A stretch of 64,000 nucleotides of DNA from Nitrospira sp. (GTDB lineage Bacteria; Nitrospirota; Nitrospiria; Nitrospirales; Nitrospiraceae): positions 1 through 64,000 of the forward strand of contig JAICWG010000005.1 of NCBI GenBank assembly GCA_025934915.1, written 5' to 3'. Of this stretch, positions 18,089-26,286 are shown piece by piece. Position 1 is the first letter of the stretch. Every line of letters starts with the position of its first letter. The position numbers and the translations under genes are program-made. The notes beneath the pieces are model-generated. The model saw only the letters and a program-made list of their open reading frames with translations. It searched no databases and was not told where the DNA came from.

Positions 18089-19273
18089 CTATCGTTCGAC
18101 GATCATTGCCAACGCTTCTCCTCCGCCGATACAGAGGCTGGCCAGTCCACGCCTCGCTCCGCGTGCGGCCATGGCGTGGAGCAGCGTCGTAAGGATGCGC
18201 CCGCCGGTTGCCCCGATGGGATGACCGAGCGCAACCGCTCCGCCGTTCACATTGACCTTCTTTTCGTCGAGTCCCAACTCACGGTTGATCGCCAGAGAGA
18301 CGGCTGAAAAGGCTTCGTTGATTTCGAACAAATCGATGTCACCGACCGTGAAGCCCGTTTTCTTGAGCACCCGTTTGATGGCCTCGATCGGCGCGATCGT
18401 AAACCACTCCGGCGCCAGCGCCGCTCCGGCGTAGCCGACGATGCACGCCATCGGGATAAGCCCGAGGCGTGCCGCCTCCTCTTCCGCCATGACCACCAAC
18501 GCAGCCGCCCCATCATTACAGGAGGGGGAATTACCCACCGTCAGAACGCCGTCGTCCTGGAATACCGGCTTGAGCTCACGCATTCTGCTCAGATCGACTC
18601 GATTCGGCTCTTCGTCTTCCATGACCGCCACCGCTGGACCTTTGCGTTGCGACACTTCGACCGGCGCAATTTCCTGTGTAAAGATTCCGGTCGCGATCGC
18701 CTCACGCGCCCGCCGGTAGCTTTCGAGGGCGAAATCATCCAGTTCTGCTCTCGTCAACCGATACTTGGCCGCACAGAGTTCACCGCCGTTTCCCATGTGG
18801 AACTTATTGTAGACATCCCACAGCCCGTCTTTGACGAGGCTGTCGACCAATTCGGCATGTCCCAGCCGATAGCCCTGTCGCGCTTTCTCCAACAAATATG
18901 GCGCACGGGTCATGTTTTCCATTCCACCAGCTACGACAATGCTCGCCTCTCCAAGCACAATGGCTTGGTATGCCATAATCGCCGTCTGTAGGCTGGACCC
19001 GCAGACTTTGTTCACCGTCGTGGCTCCGATTGAATGGGGAATTCCGGCTCCGATCGATGCCTGTCTGGCAGGCGCCTGTCCCAGACCGGCGCTGAGGACG
19101 CAACCCATATAGACCTGGTCTACACGATCCGGCGGCACCTGAATCCGCTTCAACGCTTCGGCAATGGCAAGACTGCCTAATTTTGTCGCCGGCACCTGGC
19201 TGAACATGCCGTTGAAACTGCCCATCGGTGTCCGTACGGCGCTGACGATGACTGCGCGTGTCGTCCGGTTCAC
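18089..19273 (-). CDS. Acetyl-CoA acetyltransferase (thiolase)
   Basis: A full-length thiolase of 394 residues. The nucleophilic Cys is in VNKVCGSSLQ. NEAFSAVSL and GGAVALGHPIGATGGR carry the catalytic Asn and His, and CIGGGEALAM carries the second Cys. It would cleave acetoacetyl-CoA (from HMG-CoA lyase via acetoacetate) or 2-methylacetoacetyl-CoA from isoleucine. A GTG at 19273 overlaps the E2 stop (GTGA) and has a GGGAG site 8 bases ahead, so I prefer it to the upstream TTG at 19288. Confidence 0.88.
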   Translation of the reverse strand: MNRTTRAVIVSAVRTPMGSFNGMFSQVPATKLGSLAIAEALKRIQVPPDRVDQVYMGCVLSAGLGQAPARQASIGAGIPHSIGATTVNKVCGSSLQTAIMAYQAIVLGEASIVVAGGMENMTRAPYLLEKARQGYRLGHAELVDSLVKDGLWDVYNKFHMGNGGELCAAKYRLTRAELDDFALESYRRAREAIATGIFTQEIAPVEVSQRKGPAVAVMEDEEPNRVDLSRMRELKPVFQDDGVLTVGNSPSCNDGAAALVVMAEEEAARLGLIPMACIVGYAGAALAPEWFTIAPIEAIKRVLKKTGFTVGDIDLFEINEAFSAVSLAINRELGLDEKKVNVNGGAVALGHPIGATGGRILTTLLHAMAARGARRGLASLCIGGGEALAMIVER

Positions 19274-20442
19274 AGGATCTGCTCCCAATGACTGTGTTCG
19301 AGATAGTGTTTCACCTTAGCCATGAATTGATCCGCCGTCGCCCCATCAATGACCCGGTGGTCGAACGACAAGCTAAGATACCCCATCGGTCGAATGGCGA
19401 TCGCATCGTCGATGACGACGGCTCGTTTCTGAATTGCGCCGATACCCAGAATGGCGATTTGCGGTTGATGGATGATCGGGGTGCTGAGCAAGCTGCCGAA
19501 TCCGCCATGATTCGTGATCGTGAACGTTCCATCTTGAATCTCTTCGGGGATCAACTTCTTGGACCTGGCTCGTTCCGCAAGATCCGCAATTTCTTTGGCC
19601 AGCTGGGCCAATCCTTTTCGATCGGCATATCGCACCACCGGCACCAAGAGTCCGTCTTCGAGCGCCGTGGCGATTCCCATATGGATATCTTTCTTGACCA
19701 CGATGCCTTGCTCGCCCCATGACGAGTTCACGATCGAGACATCTCGAATGGCTCTGGTTGCGGCGCGGACGACAAACGGCAAATAGGTCAAGCGGCGGCT
19801 CTGTCCTGAGTCCTGTCGAAGGGTCTCTCGGAATTTGGTGATGCTCGAAAAGTCCGCCTCAAAAAAGGTGGTGACATGCGCGGATGTCTGCTTGCTCCTG
19901 ACCATCCGATCGGCGATGGTCTTGCGCATCTGTGTGAAGGGGAGAAGTTCTTCGCCCATGGAAGGTTCACTCGCTATAGCGGCGACGTCGACCTGAGAAC
20001 CGCTCTGAGCGATAAAGTCGAGGACATCCTTCTTGGTGACCCGGCCGCCGACCCCGGTCCCCTTCACCTGCGAAAGCTCGATTCCATGCTCCCTTGCCAG
20101 CTGCCGGACGGCCGGAGAGTGATGTTGATCTCCAGCCGGAGTCGATGCCATAGGACGGACAACCACTCCGCCGACTCGGTTGACGACTTCCCAAGGCGGC
20201 GCACTGTCGATACGCGCCAGCAAGGTGCCGACAGGAACCGTCTTCCCCTCATGAACGATGATTTCGTTCAACAAGCCCGTGGCAGGCGAGGGAATTTCCA
20301 ATGTCACCTTTTCGGTTTCGACTTCCAAGAGCGACTCGTCCTTTTGAATCATCCCTCCAACAGGGATGAGCCACTTCACGACCGTCCCTTCGGCGATGCT
20401 CTCTCCAAGCTGAGGCATGATGATGTCGGTAGCCATACTCAC
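19270..20442 (-). CDS. bkdB: 2-oxoacid dehydrogenase E2, dihydrolipoamide acyltransferase
   Basis: The protein has 390 residues. An N-terminal lipoyl domain has its lipoylated Lys45 in VETEKVTLE. A Pro/Ala linker follows, then a peripheral subunit-binding domain (PAVRQLAREHGIELSQVKG, GTGVGGRVTKKDVLDFI). The acyltransferase domain follows, with SFDHRVIDGA at the active site. It forms the core of a 2-oxoacid dehydrogenase complex with the E1 alpha and beta chains just upstream. Next to the liu and mutase genes the branched-chain 2-oxoacid complex is the likely identity; pyruvate or acetoin complexes have the same architecture. No E3 gene is nearby. Confidence 0.87.
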   Translation of the reverse strand: MSMATDIIMPQLGESIAEGTVVKWLIPVGGMIQKDESLLEVETEKVTLEIPSPATGLLNEIIVHEGKTVPVGTLLARIDSAPPWEVVNRVGGVVVRPMASTPAGDQHHSPAVRQLAREHGIELSQVKGTGVGGRVTKKDVLDFIAQSGSQVDVAAIASEPSMGEELLPFTQMRKTIADRMVRSKQTSAHVTTFFEADFSSITKFRETLRQDSGQSRRLTYLPFVVRAATRAIRDVSIVNSSWGEQGIVVKKDIHMGIATALEDGLLVPVVRYADRKGLAQLAKEIADLAERARSKKLIPEEIQDGTFTITNHGGFGSLLSTPIIHQPQIAILGIGAIQKRAVVIDDAIAIRPMGYLSLSFDHRVIDGATADQFMAKVKHYLEHSHWEQIL

Positions 20443-20458
20443 GTACTGGGTAATGAAT

Positions 20459-20529
20459 GCTGAGGACTGAATTGGGCATCTTGCGAATATGAGGTTCTTT
20501 GGTCCTCAGCCCTCATAACTCAGTCCTCA
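20459..20529. repeat. Intergenic GCTGAGGACTGA inverted repeat
   Basis: Between the E2 and E1 beta genes. TGAGGACTGA (20461-20470) pairs with TCAGTCCTCA (20520-20529); further TCCTCAG copies lie between. The 12-mer GCTGAGGACTGA occurs again at 60381-60392, so this is one member of a dispersed repeat family. It could fold into a hairpin inside the operon. Confidence 0.7.
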
Positions 20530-20536
20530 GTCCTTT

Positions 20537-21532
20537 TTAATACGCCGCCAACTTCCGCGCTGCCGAGACAATGTCGCTCGTCTTCGGGAGGAAAAACTCT
20601 TCCAGCGGCGTGCTGAACGGCACCGGCGTGTCCGGCGGCGCGATACGCACAATCGGCCCGTCCAAACAGTCAAAACAGTCTTCCGCCAACCGCGCGGCGA
20701 TTTCAGCCCCGATACCACCGGTTTTGTTGTCCTCATGCAGAAGAATGGCTTTGCTGGTTTTGCGCACGGACGAATAAATGGCTTCCTTGTCAATCGGGAT
20801 CAACGTGCGTAGGTCGATCACTTCCAGATCGATCCCCTCGTCGGCTAATGTCTGCGCAGATTCGAGCGCCAGATGCACCATTGCGCCGTAGGTGATGACC
20901 GAAATGTCGTTGCCGACCCGCTTTATATCGGCCTTTCCGAGTGGCACCACGAAGTCTTCTTGAGGCAATGCAGATTTGATACGTCGGTAGAGGAATTTGT
21001 GCTCAAAGTAGATCACCGGGTTGGGGTCGCGAATCGCCGCCTTGAGGAGCCCTTTGGCATCATACGGCGTAGACGGGGCGACCAACTTGAGCCCCGGAGA
21101 GTGGAAGAACCAACCTTCCGGACATTCAGAATGGAACGGCCCGCCATGCACGCCGCCGCCGAACGGCGCGCGGATAACCATGGGCACAGCAGCTCCCCAC
21201 CTGTAATGATTCTTGGCTGCGACTTCAGTGATCTGGTCGAAGGCGCAGGAAATAAAGTCCGCGAACTGCATCTCTACGACTGGACGCAGTCCCATCATGG
21301 CTGCACCGATCGCGGCGCCGACAATTCCGGACTCGGCAAGCGGCGTATCCAACACCCGCCACTCACCATACTTTTGGAGAAACCCTTCGGTAATCTTGAA
21401 GGCCCCACCGTACGTCCCGATATCTTCGCCCATCAAGAACACCCGCTCATCCCTGGCCATTTCCTCGTCCAAGGCTTGCGAAATTGCATCCACGTAACTG
21501 ACTTCCTCCGTAGCTTCAGTCATGGTCATCAT
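20537..21532 (-). CDS. bkdA2: 2-oxoacid dehydrogenase E1 beta subunit
   Basis: A thiamine-diphosphate-dependent decarboxylase beta chain of 331 residues. Typical blocks are FLMGEDIGTYGGAFKITEGF, DTPLAESGIVGAAIGAAMMG, and APFGGGVHGGPFHSECPEGW; the C-terminal transketolase domain follows (EVIDLRTLIPIDKEAI). Three close ATG codons (21532, 21529, 21523) follow an AAGGAG site; I take the first. The open frame reaches 21652 but that would overlap E1 alpha. It pairs with E1 alpha immediately upstream. Confidence 0.88.
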   Translation of the reverse strand: MMTMTEATEEVSYVDAISQALDEEMARDERVFLMGEDIGTYGGAFKITEGFLQKYGEWRVLDTPLAESGIVGAAIGAAMMGLRPVVEMQFADFISCAFDQITEVAAKNHYRWGAAVPMVIRAPFGGGVHGGPFHSECPEGWFFHSPGLKLVAPSTPYDAKGLLKAAIRDPNPVIYFEHKFLYRRIKSALPQEDFVVPLGKADIKRVGNDISVITYGAMVHLALESAQTLADEGIDLEVIDLRTLIPIDKEAIYSSVRKTSKAILLHEDNKTGGIGAEIAARLAEDCFDCLDGPIVRIAPPDTPVPFSTPLEEFFLPKTSDIVSAARKLAAY

Positions 21533-21566
21533 GATAGAAGGCTCCTTCTGTGTCGATAGCTGACAG

Positions 21567-22565
21567 CTAATAACTGTCGGCTTTGTCTGCGAACACGCCT
21601 TCCAACACCTCAGGTCCTTCCGGTAGAGGGGCCTGCTCCGCAAATTCCACACCGGCCTCGACTTCTTTTTTTACTCGTTCGACGACTTCCTGGAAATACG
21701 AGTCGTCACCATAACTAAGCTGTTTGAGCAACTGCTCAGCTTTCAGGATCGGATCTTCTTTCTTCCACTCTTCCAGTAGTTCTGGCGGGACATATTTGGC
21801 CGGGTCATGCTCCGAATGGCCATGCATCCGCATGGTTTTGAATTCAAGAAAGGTCGGCCCTTCCCCTGCTCGGGCTCTTGCAATCGCATGTTTTGCCGCC
21901 AGATAGACGGCGGCCACATCATTGCCGTCCACTATTTCACCGGGCATGCCATAGGCTTTTGCGCGATCCACGACGTTCGGGACCGCCATCTGTAGACGAA
22001 TCGGCGTCGAGTAGGCGTATTGATTGTTGTTGCAGTAGAAGACGACAGGAAGCTTCCGCACCGCCGCCAAGTTCATCGCTTCGTGAAAATCGCCTCGGCT
22101 GGTTCCTCCGTCGCCCGTACCCGTGAAGACGACGCGGAATTCTCCTCTGATCTTGAACGCCAAGGCCGCACCGGCTGCTACCGGAAGATTATCTGCCAGA
22201 TGGCTGACAAATCCGAAGACTCCTCGCCTGAGGTCTCCCATATGAACGTTGCCGTCTTTCCCTTTGCTCGGGCCGGCCCTTTTCCCAAGATACTGTGCGA
22301 GAACCTCGCCGGGCGTGAACCCACGAATGAGAAAGGCGCCCATGTCTCGATGATAGGGAGCGATGATATCGTCGCGCTCAAGGGCGGAGGCATAACCGAC
22401 GGCGATCGCCTCCATTCCGTGACTAGTATAGACTCCACCGACAATACGTCCCTGTCGGTAGAGAGCCGTAATGCGGTCCTCCAGCGCTCTGGTGAGCCGA
22501 AGGTAATGGTACATCTGGAGCAGGTCGTCTCGCTTGATCTCCTTGGCGGTGACTGCAACGTCCAT
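21567..22565 (-). CDS. bkdA1: 2-oxoacid dehydrogenase E1 alpha subunit
   Basis: A 332-residue alpha chain. The thiamine-diphosphate motif is GTGDGGTSRGDFHEAMN, ending with CNNNQYAYSTP, which is the usual GDG(x)~26NN pattern. The phosphorylation-loop-like TMRMHGHSEHDPAKYVPPE segment is also present. It decarboxylates the branched-chain 2-oxoacid and passes the acyl group to the lipoyl arm of E2. A GGAGG site 5 bases before the ATG at 22565 argues against the GTG at 22577. The short gap before E1 beta (21533-21566) holds another small imperfect repeat. Confidence 0.88.
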   Translation of the reverse strand: MDVAVTAKEIKRDDLLQMYHYLRLTRALEDRITALYRQGRIVGGVYTSHGMEAIAVGYASALERDDIIAPYHRDMGAFLIRGFTPGEVLAQYLGKRAGPSKGKDGNVHMGDLRRGVFGFVSHLADNLPVAAGAALAFKIRGEFRVVFTGTGDGGTSRGDFHEAMNLAAVRKLPVVFYCNNNQYAYSTPIRLQMAVPNVVDRAKAYGMPGEIVDGNDVAAVYLAAKHAIARARAGEGPTFLEFKTMRMHGHSEHDPAKYVPPELLEEWKKEDPILKAEQLLKQLSYGDDSYFQEVVERVKKEVEAGVEFAEQAPLPEGPEVLEGVFADKADSY

Positions 22566-22586
22566 GACAGCCTCCACGTCGTTGCC

Positions 22587-23339
22587 TTACAAAGCCGGCA
22601 TATCCTTCCATGACAATAAGAGTTGTTTTGCACTGCATAGTGGACAGTGCGCCGGCTCCCATTGTGGCATATCGAGGTCCGTCGTGTAGTAGAAGGGATG
22701 TCGTGCGATTAATTCGTTCATCAATGGAAACTGACCGCTGTCACGGCGGGCAAAGACCATCATCCCTGCCAACAGACCTCCATGGTCGGTGATGACCTTG
22801 CCGAGTTTGCCGACGCAATTGCCGCGCGTCGTGACATCGTTGAGCGCCACAAAATGTTCACCGGCTTTGATCGCACCAACATTGATGTCCGTCCCGATCC
22901 GTCCTGTCTCACAACTGTATGGTGTCAGCGCGACGCGCAACCCCGTCGTGTCATGAAGGACATCCGCAATTCCTTGTGCGAGCAACTCGGCTGCTGAACC
23001 GGTCGCTACAAGGCCGGTTATTGGGGGATGTTGAAACGTCCGCCTGATCCAGTCCGCCATATCGCCGGCCAACTGTCGGATCAATTCAGGACGACGAGCG
23101 ATGGATTCGAAACGCAGATAGGTCGCCGTATGGTGACCTGACACAACCTCCACATGAGTATCGAAGAAGACCGCACGGGAAGTACGCAGAATGTTCAGGA
23201 TGTCCTTCTGTCTCAGATTGGTGGACGAACCAACGCGAATAAGGGGGTTCAACTTTGCATCGATCGCCGGCCCTCCGTAGAGCAGACGATGTTGATCCAC
23301 CATTTCTGCAAGAACCAGCTCAGCCGTGCTGACCGGCAT
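22587..23339 (-). CDS. Orotate phosphoribosyltransferase-like protein
   Basis: A 250-residue protein with a type-I phosphoribosyltransferase fold. The loop VALNDVTTRGNCVGK matches the PRPP-binding motif (hydrophobics, two acids, T-x-G-x-T) but with Asn-Asp instead of Asp-Asp and Arg/Asn substitutions. An extra N-terminal region of about 60 residues and a C-terminal Cys pair (CPLC) are not part of standard PyrE. The start at 23339 has AAGGGG 6 bases ahead. It lies inside the amino-acid degradation operon, overlapping fumarylacetoacetase by 20 bases. True orotate activity is uncertain; it may act on another base or be regulatory. Confidence 0.7.
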   Translation of the reverse strand: MPVSTAELVLAEMVDQHRLLYGGPAIDAKLNPLIRVGSSTNLRQKDILNILRTSRAVFFDTHVEVVSGHHTATYLRFESIARRPELIRQLAGDMADWIRRTFQHPPITGLVATGSAAELLAQGIADVLHDTTGLRVALTPYSCETGRIGTDINVGAIKAGEHFVALNDVTTRGNCVGKLGKVITDHGGLLAGMMVFARRDSGQFPLMNELIARHPFYYTTDLDMPQWEPAHCPLCSAKQLLLSWKDMPAL

Positions 23340-24333
23340 CTTCATCCCCTTGTGTTGCACTCACAACCCGAGTCCTTAGAACCCCGATCGGCTGAATGTC
23401 CAACTCCACCACGTCGTTCGGCTTCAAGTAGCGATCCAGTTCCAGGCCACAGCCCCCTCCCACTGTTCCCGAACCGAAGACATCTCCCGGATAGATCGTT
23501 TCGCTTCGCGACACGTGCGCGATCATCTGAGCAAAAGACCAGTGGATCGTCCCGAATCGTCCTCGCGACCATTCTTCTCCGTTGACCCTTGCAATCATCG
23601 TCAAGGAACCGAGGTCGGCAATCTCATCGCGGGTTACGAGACAGGGGCCCAGCGCCGTCGCGAAGTCCTTGCCCTTTGCCGGACCCAATCGACAGGCCAT
23701 TTCTTGGAATTGAATATCACGCGCGCTGAAGTCGTTCATGATCGTATAACCGGCAATGTAGTCTTCTGCCAACCGTTCGGAGATGTCCCGGCCCTTTCGC
23801 CCAATGACACAGGCCAGCTCCAACTCGTAGTCCAACTTCGTCGTCTCCAACGGCCACAACAGAGTCTCGTCCGGCCCGATGATCGTGCGATGGTTCCCCT
23901 TGTAGTACACCGGAGCCTTATACCATTCCGGCGGGATCGGCTGTCCCCGCTTCTTCGACGTTGCCGCAATGTGGTCTTCAAACGCGATGAAATCGCGAAG
24001 CGAGGATGGATTGGGAAGAGGAGCAGCGAATTGAACAACAGGGGCCGCATATACGATCGTCTCGCTGGACGGCCCTTTGATTGAGGTGGGAAGCGCAGTC
24101 ACATAATCTTTCGCTCGACGCGCTGCCGCTAGCGTGGAAGACCCTCCTTCGAGAAACTCCAACATGGTCGGCGGAACCTGGGCGTCGGCTAGTCGGCGTG
24201 GTTGTGCTTCCTGTTGATCCGCCAGCCAACGGGCATAAGCCATGTTCAAGTCCACGATTTGTTGCCCGTGTGTCGCTCCCACCCTGGTGAATGTACCGAT
24301 GGAGGTTCTGACTCGAAAACTGACGAGCTTCAT
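23320..24333 (-). CDS. fahA: Fumarylacetoacetase (FAA hydrolase family)
   Basis: A 337-residue fumarylacetoacetate hydrolase. Key blocks are YELELACVIGRKGRDIS (metal-binding acids), MNDFSARDIQFQEMACRLGPAKGKDF and the C-terminal GSGTVGGGCG. It would split fumarylacetoacetate to fumarate and acetoacetate at the end of tyrosine breakdown. The start ATG overlaps the homogentisate dioxygenase stop by 4 bases (ATGA), so the two are coupled. A maleylacetoacetate isomerase gene is not seen nearby. Confidence 0.87.
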   Translation of the reverse strand: MKLVSFRVRTSIGTFTRVGATHGQQIVDLNMAYARWLADQQEAQPRRLADAQVPPTMLEFLEGGSSTLAAARRAKDYVTALPTSIKGPSSETIVYAAPVVQFAAPLPNPSSLRDFIAFEDHIAATSKKRGQPIPPEWYKAPVYYKGNHRTIIGPDETLLWPLETTKLDYELELACVIGRKGRDISERLAEDYIAGYTIMNDFSARDIQFQEMACRLGPAKGKDFATALGPCLVTRDEIADLGSLTMIARVNGEEWSRGRFGTIHWSFAQMIAHVSRSETIYPGDVFGSGTVGGGCGLELDRYLKPNDVVELDIQPIGVLRTRVVSATQGDEDAGQHG

Positions 24334-25436
24334 CGACGACTCCAACTCAATGCGTAGTCCTTGATCTCCACCGAATCCATCTCCGGTTGAACCGTGAAGG
24401 GAGCCTTGGATTCGATCATCACCGCCACTTCGCTGGTGTGCATCTTCGTTTTGGCCGCTTGGACCGCCTGTGGTTGTGGGCCATGATGAATTCCCTGCGG
24501 GTGTAATGTGAGCATCCCCGCGTGAATCCCCGCCCGACTGAAGAATTCTCCATCATGATAGAACAGCACTTCATCGTAGTCGGCATTTCGATGGTAAAAG
24601 GGCACGCGCAACGCCTCCGGATCACTTTCCAGCGGCCTCGGCGAAAAAGTGGAAATGAGGCATCCTCCGGCTTGGAACGTCTGATGGACGCTCGGCGGCA
24701 GATGGTAGCGGGGACTGACGACGGGACGGAAATCCCGCACGTTGAGTTTGGCAACCCAGAGATCTCCTTTCCAGCCGACGACATCCATGGGATAGAAGGG
24801 ATAGGCTACCGCTGTCCACTCACCTTGACGTTTGATGCGGACCTCCCATGCTTGATCATCTGTTTCGACCGGCTCCACCGCGTCCAATTCTGGAGCGAGT
24901 AGCACGCCTTTATCGAACAGCGCATGTTGCCCAAGAGGGCCTCGATCAGGCATCGTCATAGGAATGGGCGTCTCGACTATCAGCGAAACAGATGGTCCTG
25001 TATCGACGTGCATTCGATAGGTCGTCCCTTTGGGGATCACCACGTAATCGCCTGGTTCATAGGACAGAACGCCATAATCAGTCTCAACCCTCCCTCTACC
25101 CTGATGCACGAAATGGACTTCATCTCCATCGGCATTGCGCACGAAATAGGGCATCGTCTCTCGTCGGTAGGAAATGTGGAGACTGACATCCTGGCTTTGC
25201 ATCATCAACAGTGATTGCGTGGTACTGGATAATACAGTCTCGGGAATCTCTGTGCAGGCAAAGGCCCGCGGCCTCAGCTTCCCTTCGATCGTGATCCACG
25301 CTGTGGGGGGATGTGTCCGGTAGAGATGAGAAACCGCTCCAGCAAATCCGTTTCGTCCATGCTCCTCTTCATGAAGCCCTTCGGGAATGCCGACATGGGC
25401 CTGGTTGGGAACTTTTCCTCTCCGCGTGAGATACAT
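24330..25436 (-). CDS. hmgA: Homogentisate 1,2-dioxygenase
   Basis: A 368-residue double-cupin dioxygenase, shorter than the animal enzyme (about 440) but like many bacterial ones. The PFYHRNADYDEVLFY segment and TLHPQGIHHGPQPQ contain the iron ligands (His, Glu, His) and the ring-binding His. The N-terminal cupin has DEVHFVHQGRGRVET. It opens the homogentisate ring to maleylacetoacetate. Its neighbours are an HPPD-like gene upstream and fumarylacetoacetase downstream, giving a compact tyrosine module. A GGGAG site precedes the ATG. Confidence 0.88.
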   Translation of the reverse strand: MYLTRRGKVPNQAHVGIPEGLHEEEHGRNGFAGAVSHLYRTHPPTAWITIEGKLRPRAFACTEIPETVLSSTTQSLLMMQSQDVSLHISYRRETMPYFVRNADGDEVHFVHQGRGRVETDYGVLSYEPGDYVVIPKGTTYRMHVDTGPSVSLIVETPIPMTMPDRGPLGQHALFDKGVLLAPELDAVEPVETDDQAWEVRIKRQGEWTAVAYPFYPMDVVGWKGDLWVAKLNVRDFRPVVSPRYHLPPSVHQTFQAGGCLISTFSPRPLESDPEALRVPFYHRNADYDEVLFYHDGEFFSRAGIHAGMLTLHPQGIHHGPQPQAVQAAKTKMHTSEVAVMIESKAPFTVQPEMDSVEIKDYALSWSRR

Positions 25437-25468
25437 GGCCGGCTCCCGACAAAAAGGAGATTGCCCGG

Positions 25469-26062
25469 TTAGGATGCCTTTTTCAGCGGTTTCTTTTGCT
25501 TTTGCACGGACATCGATGATGAGCCGTAATCAATAATTGTCTTCTCAACCCCGGCAGTTTGATCGCGTTCGATATCCTTGTACAGCGACTCCACCGTGCT
25601 TCGGACAAACGTTTTCGCGGTTTCTTCACCATGCTGTCGTTGGGTCAGCTCGATGAACAGTCCACTGTTCGGGAAAAGAGGATAGGTGAAGCGTTGTTTC
25701 AGCGGTCCAAACCCATCCCGCCCCTCTTTGACTGACCCACTAAACTTCACGCCATGCGCCTCCCACTCGCGACACACCGCATCGATATCTTCGACTTCGA
25801 AAGCAACGTGCTGCACGCCTTGTCCATACTTTTCTATAAATTCGTTGATTTGAGACTTTCCCGTCTTGTTACGACCCTGCATGAGGGCGATCTTGGCGGC
25901 TCCACGCTGCACGACGACAGTATTCATCGATGAGGTGTTACTTCCGACATCTCTGGCTGACCAGATCACTTCAAAACCCAAGATCTTGGCGAACAGGAAT
26001 TCAGCAGCTTCAAGATTGTCAACACAGAGGGTGACGTGATCAAAACCGATTGTCTGTTTCAT
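25469..26062 (-). CDS. Half-length 4-hydroxyphenylpyruvate dioxygenase-like VOC protein
   Basis: A 197-residue vicinal-oxygen-chelate protein. It matches only the C-terminal, catalytic half of 4-hydroxyphenylpyruvate dioxygenase: DHVTLCVDNLEAAEFLF, KSQINEFIEKYGQGVQHVAF, and GLFIELTQRQ. The three predicted iron ligands His9, His85 and Glu138 are all present, as is the Gln of KSQI. Normal HPPD has about 350 residues with a degenerate N-terminal repeat, which is absent here. Placed first in the homogentisate module, it probably makes homogentisate. A GGAGG site lies 4 bases ahead of the ATG at 26062. It has a Lys-rich tail. Confidence 0.78.
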   Translation of the reverse strand: MKQTIGFDHVTLCVDNLEAAEFLFAKILGFEVIWSARDVGSNTSSMNTVVVQRGAAKIALMQGRNKTGKSQINEFIEKYGQGVQHVAFEVEDIDAVCREWEAHGVKFSGSVKEGRDGFGPLKQRFTYPLFPNSGLFIELTQRQHGEETAKTFVRSTVESLYKDIERDQTAGVEKTIIDYGSSSMSVQKQKKPLKKAS

Positions 26063-26230
26063 GAAGCCTCCGCATCCTGTCACGAAAAACCTTTACATCA
26101 ATTCTCATGCATTATTACATGATGTTGTTTTACTATTATTCACAGTTGAATACAAGACATCCGGCAGTTAAATTTTCATCGATAGATCAGTGTCATTATA
26201 TCTTTATTGACCATTACGATCGTTCGCCTA

Positions 26231-26259
26231 TTGCCATAATAATATAAAAACTATATTAT
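26231..26259 (+). promoter_or_regulatory. Candidate sigma-70 promoter for the gene at 26287
   Basis: TTGCCA (26231-26236) and TATTAT (26254-26259) are separated by 17 bases, inside an unusually AT-rich divergent intergenic region (26084-26280). The region probably also holds the promoter of the minus-strand tyrosine operon. The hexamers are judged by eye only. Confidence 0.35.
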
Positions 26260-26286
26260 GTACTTGCAATCTATTCGGAGGTGCCC

